Origin: Adenophora triphylla var. japonica
Taxonomy: Eukaryota > Streptophyta > Magnoliopsida > Asterales > Campanulaceae
Direction of reading: 5' to 3'
Assembly (NCBI GenBank): GCA_022495995.1
Contig: JAFEMH010005379.1
Span: 62,001-126,000, forward strand
Length of the DNA: 64,000 nucleotides
Below are positions 42,201 through 52,744 of this stretch, one piece after another. Under the pieces are notes generated by a model. The model did not search any database. It was not told where the DNA came from and worked only from the letters and a program-made list of their open reading frames with translations. Position numbers and translations under genes: made by a program. Numbering within the stretch: the stretch's first letter is position 1; every line of letters starts with the position of its first letter.

Positions 42201-45200
42201 CCCTCTGCATATGTCGAAACCACCAACATCACCCTTGGCATCTTATTAAAACCTCCACACAATGGGATCGACAACCTGTTCAAACACACTGCTCAACAAC
42301 TTACTACACAACCTGCCCCGCCCCACCCAAAGCCTTCTTTGATCTCAAATCTGAAAACCCTAACAGCACAACTTGCTTCTGTCACCCACCATCAAAGCCC
42401 TACCCTTCTAAACCACCACCACCCTCGGCTCAACCACCCTTAACCGAATCCCATTCACACAAATACATCTTCACAAAAGTCGCCACCACCCTTCTCAAAT
42501 AGGCGGATCAACAATCTACCCCTCATAAAGTCTTTTCTAGCCTACACCCAAACACAACCACATTCTCGGCATAACCCAATAGCCGGAACCGTATAATGGT
42601 TCTTTGTAAAAAAAAAATTATTTCCCTAGCAACACCACTATCGGCAACACCCAATTGCTGAAACATCTTCTCCTCCAACCGCATTACCAGCCCTCTATTC
42701 TTCACCAAAACCTTGCGACAACCTTATTTGCCGCCCCACACTAACACCATCAAAACCCCCATTATAGGTCTTTTCGGCTGTCCCACCACCCTTCGCCATT
42801 TATAGCTTCCATGTGGTGCTCACCACCCTTGTCACAACCCCAATAGTCAAGTTCCTTCACCAACCTCGGCTTCTTATAGCACCCCAATGAAAACACCGCT
42901 TCCATAGCAACAACCCTATTATTGATGACACAATCCTCTTTGTCGTCACACTCTAGCACCACCACCCTTGGCCTCCTCTAGCCGGAACCAAAGGTGCATC
43001 ACTACCCTTAGTCTCTAATTGTCTCCACTCACCACCTATGCAACAACCTGTTACACCACATGATCAACCCCATGTTCAAACACCTGCTCACCCACCTGTC
43101 TCACAACCTGTCTAACAAACTGCCTCATAACCTGCCTCACAACGTGTCTCACAACTTACCTCACAACCTGTCTAACATCAAGTCTCGCATCCACTCCCGC
43201 ATCTACACTCTGCAACAAAACCTATGCCTCTCTTACACAGAGACACACCAGACACATATCTCATTCCACCAGCTCGCTAAAGCCTAGTTCATCTAATCAC
43301 TCTTCAAAATTGGACTTTTACAAGAATCGTCCATCTTACGGGGGCATATAAGGAATATATTTGTATATATTTTATTATTAAAGATTCTCCTATATCTATT
43401 ATTAGTTACTTTTCTAATATAAATACTATTATAGTTTTCTTATTTGATTTATATAAAATAGCTTGGGAAGCACTCTTTCACTTGTATAAATATGTACATT
43501 TTGTTATTAATAAAATCTGAGTCATTTATATCAATTTTCTCTCTCCTGTGTATAAATTGACGTTGTCTAACAATCATTTATTCTATTAGTAAGCAGCAAA
43601 ACCAATTGAGCTAGTGGGTCCTAAGCCCAAAATATATCTTTGAAAGTCGGCCAAATGATGGGGCCTACTCTGGAATCTGATAAACCAATATGCACATTAT
43701 GTATTGGGTTGGAATAATTTTTCAATTTGAAGGTGGATTGTGGATGATAAAACCATTAATCCACAAAACATATCCAATATGCTTCCAGGATTGGGTGGCA
43801 AAAATTCTCTCCAAGTTCACCCCCCCTCGGGGTAAATATGATCATGTCACGTAAAATTTTAAGGTAAAATTTAGCAACTGCCATCTCTCTATACTAGTCA
43901 ACAGAGTAAAACATCTCTTCATCAAGTAGTATGTAGTCAGCATGATCCATTTAGGCAACTATGGGTTATTTACATAGGCTAGTGAGAGACAAACATTACA
44001 TTTCAGCCTATCATGTGGCGAGGTGCGTAAATACCACGTTCGTTCTAAATATCATGTCCGTTGATAGATATGCTTCTACCCATACAAATGATATTTATTT
44101 TAGACTTCTTTGATGCTCAACTATGGGGATTTTAATGGCTTTTTGAAGTGTTTATAAGTACAAGGAGAAAGTCATGGATTATTATATTAAAACGTACAAA
44201 AAGGAACGATCAAAAGTCGAGCGAAAAAAGAGGAAATAATGGAAATAACAAAAGGACAAGAAGGATGTGACCTCGTGCAACCAAGACCATTGGATAGTAC
44301 TCGACGAGAACTTTCTAACGATATGTGTCACGTCCAAATCGGAGGGATCATAAATGCTACTCTATGAAAATATTATATGGGTACGATATAAGCTCGAAAT
44401 CTAACTGTACAAAGAAGTTATTACCCCAGAAAGTTCAACCGAAAGGTGGAATGCAGAAGGCGCGGCCGCACACCATACACCCGAAACCCAAAGTCAGCCA
44501 CGACATACTTGGGCGGCCGCACCCTTTAGGTACCTTATGGGAATTTTGCAAAACGCCGGGACCCGATGTGAATTAACTTCAGGGACTTTTTGGGTATTTA
44601 GCAAAAACTAGAAGACTTTTCTGGAAATTATAAAAAAATCAGGGACCTTTGGGGAATTTTTGGCCAGCAACTCAAAATTTCCTTTTTCAACATGGAGCCC
44701 TATTATGTACTCCCTCCGTCCCATTAGTAATGGGAAATTTACTGTAGACACGGGAATTAAGGAAAAGTGAATTATAGTGGAGGGAATAGTGAATTATAAT
44801 GGTGTTGTGAGTATTAAAATAATGTAGGAGAGAGAATGAGTGGAGGGAATAGTAAAGATTCCTTTCCATTTTAGGAAGTTTGTGGTTTGTAATGGGACGA
44901 CCAAAAAGGAAAGTTTGTGGTTTGTAATGGGACGGAGGGAGTATATAACAACTCCAGCAATTATCTTTCGGTATGCTTTATTTTATTTTTCCATTGTTTT
45001 AGAGAAGATTCAAGGATTATAATTCAAGGTTTAATTCAAGGTTTTATGCAATCAACTTATAATTGATGTTCATCATGAATATGCTTGGCTAAATTCTAAT
45101 TTTACGGATTGTAGATAACATGTATTGATTATTTATGTCTAATTAATCTAATTGTCAATTTTTTGTTGGGTTTTTCAAAAAATGTTCTTAATCATAGCTT

Positions 45201-46119
45201 TCTAGCTACAACTAGCATTACACCCGTGTGTTAAACGCACGGGCTAAAAACAATTTCAAAGAAAGTTGAGATTTCAAGCAACTATCTATGTAAAAATTAT
45301 AGACGAAAATAAAAATAATAACTTTAAGATTATAATTTTTCATAAATTGACTCTAATTTTAATGAATTAATATTACAATTTTGAAAAATTTCCTAGAAAA
45401 AATCGTATCAAAAATGTTTTTTTATGTAAAAATGTGATAATGTTTATTTTGGTAAGATAACAAAATAAAGAGCACGATAGAAGAAATATGACTTTTTTTT
45501 AAGTAAAAAAAATATGACTTAAAAAAAAAGAAACTAAAACCATATCTATATTATATATACTCATATAAAAAGAGGGTTGTATAATAGGAGAGAGAAACGT
45601 GAAGAGTCGATGAATTATCCGCTTTATCAAAAAAATAGTTTATTACTACTGTCTCCGTCCCAAAATAAATGCCCTGTTTTGTTCTAAAATAAATAACCTT
45701 TTTGTTCTATATTGTGTTCATAAATGATTTTTTGTCAATTTATATTTTCATATTTTATTTTATAGTTGCATGATGTATTTTTAAAAAAATTATTACTTAG
45801 TTAAAATGATAAAAGAAAACTTTAAATGATAAAGTTGTCATTTTATGTAATATAGAGCGGACTGGACTGATAACATATACAATAATTGAAACACATTTTT
45901 TTTTTAATAAAATAGTAGTATTAGAAACTGAGTTAGTTGATAGTTAGTATTAATAATTAGAGCCTAGTGACCTATAATCACTACTTACATTATTAGAGTC
46001 TTGGAGTTTGAGCATGTCAATAAATTAAAAGAAAAAACAATGTTCTAAAACCATCTATGTTTTGGAGGGAAAAGTTAGCACTAGATTGCACTTGTGCCTT
46101 TATATATATATATAGATAT

Positions 46120-46182
<63 letters not shown>

Positions 46183-49100
46183 TATAGATATAGATTGCAT
46201 GTATAGATGTGATTGGCTTTTTAACTAAATCTGGGTATAGTGATTGACAAAAGATTGCATGATATATACGAAGCCAACTTTTTGATAAATATAGTTTTGT
46301 GGAGTCGTTAGTTTGTTTCACAAATTGTAGGTTTTTTTATTTATAGGATTTTAATGGGTTTTTTGAATGTTAGACGGACTTAGCATAAAGTATGACATTT
46401 AGAGAGTACTAAATTGTGTACGTGTGTGAACGCCCAATTTTACATAAGTGAATGAACCCCCAACATTGATTGATAATATTATTAGCTTTGCATATTGATC
46501 ATATACATGAATCCAATCAGTAGGTTGTTCTCCTAGTGCTTGAAATCCGGTATTTTCGTTACTTGTTATTTTAATTGCTTGCTTAGATTAATTTTACTTG
46601 CTTTCTAGGAAATTAAACGAAATAAAAAAAAAACAGTCTTTTACTTTTTCTGTTAACTGTTGAAAATCGAATTGTTGATTCACAAGTCTCTGTGCGATCG
46701 ACCCTCGCTTTCGCACATTATTATTACTAACTAGTGCGCTTGCTAAAATATTTTTATTACAAGTGGGGTTTTTCTCTATCATCCGTCCAAAATGTGTTCC
46801 TTTTTATCCATGTTATGAACAAAAAGGTGGACAGTCATTTTAGAAAGGAGGGGTAATTATTTCTCTGACAGCAACATGTAAGTGTTCCTTATTTCCCGTA
46901 TAGATATGCATACAATTGCGGTCTAAATTAAGGCTCATGAAGTAAACCGCAAAAAACGGAGATAGGGGGAGGGATCATAAATGCTACTCTATGAAAATAT
47001 TATATGGGTACGATATAAGCTCGAAACCTAATTACCCCAAGCATTTGGTATTTATATATGCTGATTGCTGACTTATGATATGACATGATAACACTGTTCA
47101 TTATACATCAGTTACAACTAAAATGAATGGCAATACCAAATATAGTACTAAAAAGGGAAGAAAAAAAGGTAGCTTAGATTTGGTGTATGATCAGTGGACA
47201 AGAACACAAATGTCAAAATAGATATTGCAGTAGACACTGCAACCTTAATAAAGTGTCCAGGACACGAGGGCATCTGAACGAATATCTAACATTTATAGAT
47301 CAATGTAAGTGTTTCTATATGCTCCAATAAGTACATTGCATAGTTTTGTTTCTTATAATATCTTGATTTGCTATATATTACCCCATCTTAGATAGGATTT
47401 GGTAAGTTGTTTGGCTTTCCATGAAGAAAAATCCTACTGTTATCCTCCGAAGAATCTAAATTAGAGTCCGCACATGTCAAGGATACGTGTGTAGCCTTTT
47501 ATAATTAGCTGTTTTAGGGAAGTTGACTTCGGCAAACTATGCTAACAATTTTTTGGCCTAATCAACCATCTTATGTCAAATTCTGGAGAAAGATTACCTT
47601 GGATCTAAAAGAAACTCCTTTGGAATATAATTGATGCCTACACGCAAATCTGTGGCAGCTCCAAGATCAATGATCTTGAACGAGCGAGAATCTGTTGAAG
47701 TTATGATCCAGAAGAAGTAAATATTTACTCAAGACAGTGAAAAACACCTAAGTTTGGATTTACCAAAAAGTACCTTCAGAGAAAATAACGTTCTGAGGCT
47801 TAATGTCCCTATGAACAATCCCTGTAGAATGAAGACCATCCAGTGCGAATAGAAGTTGCCTAATGGTTGTCTGAATGATTCTATTCTCCCTTTCCAACCC
47901 CTTAGGTAAATATTGAACCTCCCCAAGAAGCTTTGATTCGATCTGGAAACATTTATTAAAAAGATATTCCGTTTTAGAATGGTAACCCAACCCAGTTTTT
48001 TGTTAGCATACTTTGACTTCAGTTTCTTTTATAAAGGCTAGCTCAATTGCCAAAACAGAAGAGAGAAAATACCAACATTATAGGGAAACTCTTTACTCTG
48101 CATCAAATCAGCAAGTGTGGCTTCCCCTTCGAAACGCCATATTAGCCAATACTCAGATCCTTTCTTTGAAGAGTTCTGACATCCATTTTGTAAAGCAAGC
48201 AGGAGAAACATACACAAATAAGATCTCTTGAAAATAACAATACTCCTACATATAAACAGCCTTGATATATATAAAGGCCACACCTCAAGAAATCCGTGAA
48301 CAAAATCAGCACAGCTGTTAGCGCAAGCCCTTCGTACACGCTCGTTCATCCATATCTCCACTGCACCATATTCTGTAGCCTTTTTCAACACTAGATCGCC
48401 TTCCTTTAAGCAACCACCAAAACACATACTGATATCACTTCACTATGGTTATTTCAAAACAAAGTTTGTATGCATAGGTGGATTAGAAGCTGTTCAGAGT
48501 ATACCGACATCATATAGTTCACCGAAACCCAAAACCCAGAAATCTTAATTTAGGACTTCTAATGTTATCCCTAAAGTATGCGATGATCAGAGTTGGATAG
48601 TATCAAGACTTGTTATAGAGGTTGATTCCCAAGTTTAGGATTTTCATTCTTACAATATTTGGCATCCACACAAGAGTGAAATTACACCAACATTTATATA
48701 CAAGTGACAAGTTCTACTTCATTGAGGCAATTTGTCAAACAGATCATAGCGATACCTTTGGAGACGAAGGCTTCTTTGCCAACGAAACTCGGTACACAAC
48801 ACCAAAAGCTCCCTCTCCCAATTTCTTCCCCACTACAAAATCATCCTATCATCAAACAGAGCAAACCCATGTTAAAGGTCGATTATTTTCAAGCAAAAGA
48901 ACAAAATCCTCCAATCAAAAAAACAAAAACTGACCTTTCTATAAGTTGGTCTGAACAATCTTTCAACAAAAGCAAGAACAAACATATCCCAAAACCCAGG
49001 AGCCACACCAGGAGTAGCCCAAAGATAAGAAAGGGTACTCAAAGCTAAAAGTGCTCCAGGGATAGTAAGTGTCAAACCATTTGATCTGGGAAGAGTACTT

Positions 49101-49381
49101 CTGTAAATTACATCACCACAAGCCATGACTGTACATGGAAGCCCAACTCCAACACCCACAAAGACGTCATGAACAAAGTCAACAAATTGGATTGCAGAGG
49201 CATAAACTATGTGAGATTTTGACCTTGAAATTGCTAATTTTGTGTGGGAGGGGGATTGAAAGATGGGTTTGAGGTTGAGTTTCTTGCCCAAGAATTTGGG
49301 TGGGGGTTTGGAATTCAGTGGGGAGTGGAGTTTGACTGATCCACCTAGTCCAATTCCACCTGCTCCTGCAACAGATGCCAT
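39219..49381 (-). CDS. STN7: Serine/threonine protein kinase STN7, chloroplast (state-transition kinase)
   Basis: The thylakoid kinase that phosphorylates light-harvesting complex II when plastoquinone is reduced, driving state transitions. Ten coding exons give 581 codons (Arabidopsis STN7 is about 562): 49381-48935, 48845-48756, 48403-48284, 48175-48077, 47942-47774, 47691-47598, 41172-41079, 40983-40927, 40103-39690, 39380-39219. All junctions are GT-AG and keep frame. A serine/basic transit-peptide-like start is followed by the conserved lumenal cysteine pair (Cys83, Cys88 in [10 protein letters not shown]), one membrane segment (about 103-121), the glycine loop GEGAFG (159-164), the lysine in VLKK (about 186), HRDIKPQN (Asp298) and DLG in place of DFG (Asp317). 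The C-terminus [10 protein letters not shown] is family-typical. I see no frameshift or premature stop. The sixth intron is 6.4 kb because of transposons. Confidence 0.95.
39406..39642. mobile_element. Stowaway-like MITE in the last STN7 intron
   Basis: The right end GATGGAGGGAGTA and left end AATCCCACCATCCCAA are diverged forms of the CTCCCTCCGTCCCA inverted terminus. The copy lies within intron 9 (39381-39689). Confidence 0.65.
40155..40405. mobile_element. Stowaway MITE in STN7 intron 8
   Basis: 251 bp with termini CTCCCTCCGTCCCAAAATGA and its complement (TCATTTTGGGAAGGAGGGAG), flanked by TA on both sides. Inner arms also pair, so it folds as a long hairpin. Confidence 0.93.
40415..40848. 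mobile_element. Second Stowaway-like MITE, with an internal insertion
   Basis: Left CTTCCACCATTCAAGAAAGA matches the neighbouring MITE at diverged positions; right end CAGACGGAGGGAG followed by TA. A segment starting TCGGTGGCAGAGCCAGAAAT at about 40530 looks like a separate small insertion. Confidence 0.6.
41314..43588 (+). mobile_element. Small copia-type non-autonomous element in STN7 intron 6
   Basis: LTRs of about 243 bp (41314-41558 and 43347-43588), target duplication GTAAG (41309-41313, 43589-43593), primer site TGGTATCAGAGC right after the left LTR and CTTACGGGGGCAT before the right one. Both LTRs begin TATAAG and end in TTA rather than TG...CA. An ATG follows the primer site and opens a 44-codon frame ([20 protein letters not shown]...), the usual gag start position for copia, but no gag domain follows. 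The 1.8-kb interior is G-poor and built of C/A-rich repeats. It is opposite in strand to STN7 transcription. Confidence 0.82.
41559..43340. repeat. Strand-asymmetric C/A-rich interior with degenerate repeats
   Basis: Recurrent phrases CTCGGCTCAACCC, (T)AGCCGAAACC, CCACCACC and AAACCCT at 50-110-bp steps across the interior, then a 12-bp CTCACAACCTGT repeat at about 43085-43170. Guanine is rare on the plus strand throughout. No continuous reading frame of gene length is present. Confidence 0.7.
43594..44056. other. STN7 intron 6 sequence between the two insertions
   Basis: Non-coding. I see no terminal repeat or array. Confidence 0.45.
44460..44524. repeat. Two GCGGCCGCAC motifs in the solo LTR
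   Basis: GCGCGGCCGCACACC (44460) and CTTGGGCGGCCGCACCC (44508), 48 bp apart. The second shares TTGGGCGGCCGC with hAT-B and the Athila-like LTR. Confidence 0.85.
44710..44941. mobile_element. Stowaway MITE inside the solo LTR
   Basis: 232 bp, CTCCCTCCGTCCCATTAGTA at the left and GGGACGGAGGGAG at the right, with TA on both sides. It also contains a near-duplicate of GTTTGTGGTTTGTAATGGGACG at its right end. Confidence 0.93.
45217..46420. mobile_element. Unclassified insertion in the solo LTR
   Basis: Interrupts LTR homology. It opens with an ACCCGTGTGTTAAACGCACGGG hairpin-like segment near 45223-45245 (shortened here to its arms ACCCGTG/CACGGG), contains a CTCCGTCCCAAAATAAAT MITE-like piece at 45650 and a long (TA)n. 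I could not find paired ends; a Helitron or SINE are both possible. Confidence 0.4.
46100..46193. repeat. (TA)n microsatellite with GATA interruptions
   Basis: About 94 bp of TA dinucleotides with GATA breaks near both ends. Confidence 0.97.
46787..47597. other. Remainder of STN7 intron 6 near exon 6
   Basis: Contains a MITE-like right end (GAAAGGAGGGG near 46845) and, at 46970-47031, a stray copy of about 60 bp of the solo LTR. Otherwise plain intron. Confidence 0.55.
46970..47031 (+). repeat. Displaced 60-bp copy of solo-LTR sequence
   Basis: GGAGGGATCATAAATGCTAC through GATATAAGCTCGAAACCTAA repeats the LTR at 44341-44404 almost exactly, 190 bp beyond the LTR's own end. It then rejoins ATTACCCC after a 15-bp gap relative to the LTR. 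Confidence 0.88.
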
Positions 49382-49867
49382 GTTTGTTGTTCAAAGTGGA
49401 TTTTCATACAGTTTTTTGGAAGATACAAAACTGGATTTTGCTTCAATTTGAGACCAGGAATGAAAAATGGTGGGAATAATAATTTAGGGTTTGTTTGTTT
49501 GTTTGGATACCAGGATTTTTTTTTTGGAATGGACAGTTATTTTTCAGGTTTATTTGTGGAGGGAAATGACTTGAATGGATGGGTCATGGGTGAATATAGG
49601 CCACAAATTACTTGTTGAATTTGGGCCGGGCTCAATATTTGAAAGTTTGGACATCTTCTCATTCTTCCCTTGGCCCATTTATATAAATGTTATTTATTTT
49701 AAAGATCCATTAACATAACTTTTCTCTTCTTAATTAGCTATTGTTTTCCTTTATCGCCACCCTACCGCCGCCACCACCACCACCAGCCCCACTCCACCGT
49801 ATCCATCAGTGCCGGAGCAAAAAATAAGAAGTAAAACAAAGGTAAGATTATTTTGAAGGCAAAACTG
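49382..49867. other. STN7 upstream region
   Basis: The minus-strand 5' flank of STN7: presumed 5' UTR and promoter, with no TATA box I would commit to. A CCGCCACCACC run at about 49765-49785 is the only low-complexity feature. Confidence 0.45.
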
Positions 49868-50291
49868 GCCACTAAAGAAATCATATTTTTGCAATATCTT
49901 TATTGAAGTTTATTTGTTGTAATGTCCTCACTCCGTAAATGAATCATTTTTTTAACGATAGATGGGCACGTGCTATCATGTGATAAACAATCATTATAAA
50001 CTTAACTTTCGGTAATTGAAAATCCATCAGAAATGGTGTTCTTGATTTGAATTTGAAGAAATAAAAATGAAATAGTGTGATCTTTATGATAGTATGTGGT
50101 TGTGTTTGATCTAGAAAGTTATGTTTATAACGGTTGTTAGTCACGTGATATTATGTGCCATTCTGCCATTAAAAAAATTGGTGTCTCGATTTACGGAGTG
50201 ATGACATTGCAAAAAAATAAAAATCAATGAGGACATTGCAAAAAAATAAACACCAATGAGGATATTGCAAAAAATGATTTCTTTAGTAACC
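49868..50291. mobile_element. Foldback/MULE-like MITE upstream of STN7
   Basis: Long inverted arms: CACTAAAGAAATCAT...GCAATATC at the left and GATATTGC...ATGATTTCTTTAGT at the right. Similarity continues inward through ACTCCGTAAAT and CACGTG over more than 100 bp per arm. The right arm contains a triplicated ~30-bp GACATTGCAAAAAAATAAA unit (50204-50275) present once in the left arm. A clean 9-bp duplication was not found. Confidence 0.65.
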
Positions 50292-50297
50292 AAAATA

Positions 50298-50555
50298 CTC
50301 CCTCCGTCCCATATTACCTTACCCATTTTGCTATTTTGGGCGTCCTACTTTAAAGTCCTACTTTTCTTAAAAGAAAACTTTTTAATACTTCTTTATTTAC
50401 ATGGGACCCACTTGTCATACTCACAACACTTTTCAAATTTACTATTTTTTCCACTCATTTTCTCTCCTACCCACTCATAACTCCTACTTTAATAACATTA
50501 TTTCTTATTTTTCATTCGCAACAGTAAATGAGTAAGCTATTATGGGAGGAAGGAG
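50298..50555. mobile_element. Stowaway MITE
   Basis: 258 bp between TA dinucleotides, with CTCCCTCCGTCCCATATTAC at the left and TATGGGAGGAAGGAG at the right. Confidence 0.88.
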
Positions 50556-51139
50556 TATGAGTTTTACCTATTTTGAATAAGAAATATTATAATGACATAC
50601 CAAAATTTAGTTTAAAGGAGATATTTTAATATATGAAAATATTTTTTCTTAGTATGAAGCGAGGCAAAATTTGAAGAGTGAAATGATTTTTAAAAAAATG
50701 TTTTAATACTATATTGTATCGATACAAAATAAATGAAGGCAGCTGCGCCTTAGACCTTGTTTATCGGTGATCTCATGCGCACAGGTCGGAGGAAAGCAGA
50801 CGAAGCTTTTGAAAAAAAAAATAAAAAAAAATGAAATGGAGATTGTACAACTTGGTGATCAGGATTGGTGGTCCAATCTTGGATTGTGATCCAATCCTTG
50901 CCACATGTCCACTGGCCAGATTTGGTTGGTGGATTTTTAAAATATACTTTTTCATTTTTAACTTAAATTATTTTTAATTATATTAAAAATTTATTAAAAT
51001 AAAAAATATCAAAATTTTTATTTTTTTATCCTCTATAAATAGAGATCAAGTTTATTGAATTTGAAGCACATCCGAAATTCTCTTTTCTCTATAATTCAAT
51101 CATTTTTTCTATCTCTTTCCCTAATTTCTCATTGTTATT

Positions 51140-52162
51140 ATGGATCCAAATTTTCCATTTGATTCAAACTCTCAAGAATATCTCAACTCTCAAGTATACC
51201 TCAACTCTGAAAATTATTCAAACCCTGAATATTATTCTCAAAATTTGACAAACACTCAAAATTTTGAAAGCTATTCACACTCTCAAGTTTCTCCAAATCT
51301 CACTCAATTTCCTACTTCTATAAATGTCCAACAGTCACAAAATATCTCTCGAAATTTATTTCAAGGCGATGAACAAACGGACACTGAAATCCCGAAAAGG
51401 GGGAAATGTGTTACTTGGCTTGTGAAAGAAGATGTGGCACTGATGTCAAGTTGGATTTTCGTTAGTGAAGATAGTGTGCGTGGAAATAACCGTAAGAAAA
51501 TCGTTATACGGGCACGAGTGGCGAAATTATTCGAAGAAGCTCGAGTGGAGAATCCGGAAGAAATACATAAAAGAAATGTGAATTAATGAAAAGTCGTTAT
51601 AAACGACTTAATGATAATGTGAACAAATGGATTGCTTTGCATACAAGGAAGCATATGGTCGGAGAGAAGGAGTGGAATGAGCAAGAAGAATATTGAGACT
51701 GAAGCTCATACAATTTATGAGGCCGGTGGTAGCAAGTTTACCGATTTGCATGTTTTTCAAGAAGTTATGAGTAAACATCCCAAGTGGGAGTTAAATCGAA
51801 TCACAAGCACAACACGTACATATGAAGATTTGGAGAACAACGAGGAGAGTGGTGGCGGCTCAAAAGATCAAGGACAAATGAAGATGGGGAGTATTCAATC
51901 CCTTCAAACCCACAAACTCCGGTTTGTGATTCTCCAACAATTTCTCGTCCGTAAGGTAGAAATGTTGCTAAAAGGAAAGGAAAAGGTAAGGAATCACAAA
52001 CTTCTTATATTTCGATGAGTTTATCGCGTAAATTCGTGCACCGAGGCTCACAAGAGACAATGAAATTGAACGCGATGAAGAAACTGGGAAATGATAAAAT
52101 TGAAATGGAGCGCATGAAGGAGGAAAGGGAGCGTAAAAAGAAGAAAGAAAAGCTAAGAAAAT
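51140..52162 (+). pseudogene. Harbinger ORF1 (Myb/trihelix-like DNA-binding protein), frameshifted
   Basis: The first frame (51140-51586) begins MDPNFPFDSNSQEYLNSQVY, an Asn/Ser/Tyr-rich head, and then RGKCVTWLVKEDVALMSSWI and VSEDSVRGNNRKK. This matches the trihelix-like line 'RGxxWTxEEDxALxSAWxxVSEDxxxGNxQKxxxFW' of plant PIF/Harbinger ORF1 proteins (often annotated as GSTT3-like or no-apical-meristem-associated). The stop at 51584 and later frame changes break it. The C-terminal part is readable to about 52162 as RKFVHRGSQETMKLNAMKKL with a basic coiled coil. In studied members ORF1 recruits the nuclease to the ends. Confidence 0.8.
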
Positions 52163-52377
52163 GAATGTCATGATGTTGATCGCATTGTTGGGGAAAGACC
52201 ACTTGTCTCCGTAAGAAGAAGAAATGAAACGTCGTCTAATGGAAATTGTACTTGGGAATTGATTTAAATTTGGGTTCATGTAATTTAAATTTGCGTAATG
52301 TACTTTTTTTAATGTAATTTTAGTTTATGTTATTTTTATTATTGTAACTTTGGTTGTTTTAATCTAATTTAAATTTC

Positions 52378-52735
52378 ACATGGATGTTTTAATTTTTGTC
52401 CTGGTGTTTATTATCATCTTTTATAGTGAGTTGTCAAAATCCATGTAATGAGTTGTTACATCTACTTTTTTCTTTTGTCAAATCCATGTAGTGAGTTGTC
52501 CTATTCTTTTATTGGAGTCGGAAAGTGATTTCACATGGATGTTTGTCAACTTTTTTCTTCAGTATCCATGTGATGTTTGTCCTATTATTTTACATCAACT
52601 TTTTTCTTTTGTCTACTTTTTCTTTGTAGATGGTTCAGAATCCATGTGATGTTTGTCAACTTTTTTCTTCAGTATCCATGTGATGTTTGTCCTATTATTC
52701 ACATGTAAAATTCATGTGATGTTTCTAAAGTTCTA
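52378..52735. repeat. Short imperfect repeats replacing the nuclease N-terminus
   Basis: TCCATGTGATGTTTGTC and CAACTTTTTTCTTCAGTA occur several times in mixed order, with the related TCCATGTA(A/G)TGAGTTGT. They look like filler from repeated template switching. Confidence 0.75.
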
Positions 52736-52744
52736 TAAATTGTT

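Larger units (their letters stand above)
44062..46781 (+). mobile_element. Solo LTR related to the Athila-like element, in STN7 intron 6
   Basis: Starts TGATAGATATGCTTCTACCC and ends GGGTTTTTCTCTATCA, aligning at both ends to the Athila-like LTR at 18693/35226. Flanked by TCCGT on both sides (44057-44061, 46782-46786), so it is a recombination product of a full element. It contains a Stowaway (44710-44941) and a further ~1.2-kb insertion (about 45217-46420). It carries two GCGGCCGC motifs (44460, 44511) and the GGGACTTTTT... repeat type (44560-44665). Confidence 0.85.

Noticed and set aside
43060..43287. His/Leu/Asn repeat protein frame
   Set aside because: It follows a 12-bp CTCACAACCTGT repeat in the small copia interior. 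The period gives an open frame by chance.
46100..46321. Tyr/Ile repeat protein frame
   Set aside because: It is a translation of the (TA)n microsatellite.
45217..46420. Helitron call for the insertion in the solo LTR
   Set aside because: A CCCGTG/CACGGG hairpin is present, but I could not find the TC start and CTRR end between A and T. Left as unclassified.
48013..49048. Plus-strand frames across STN7 exons 1-4
   Set aside because: They overlap STN7 coding exons antisense and match nothing I recognise.
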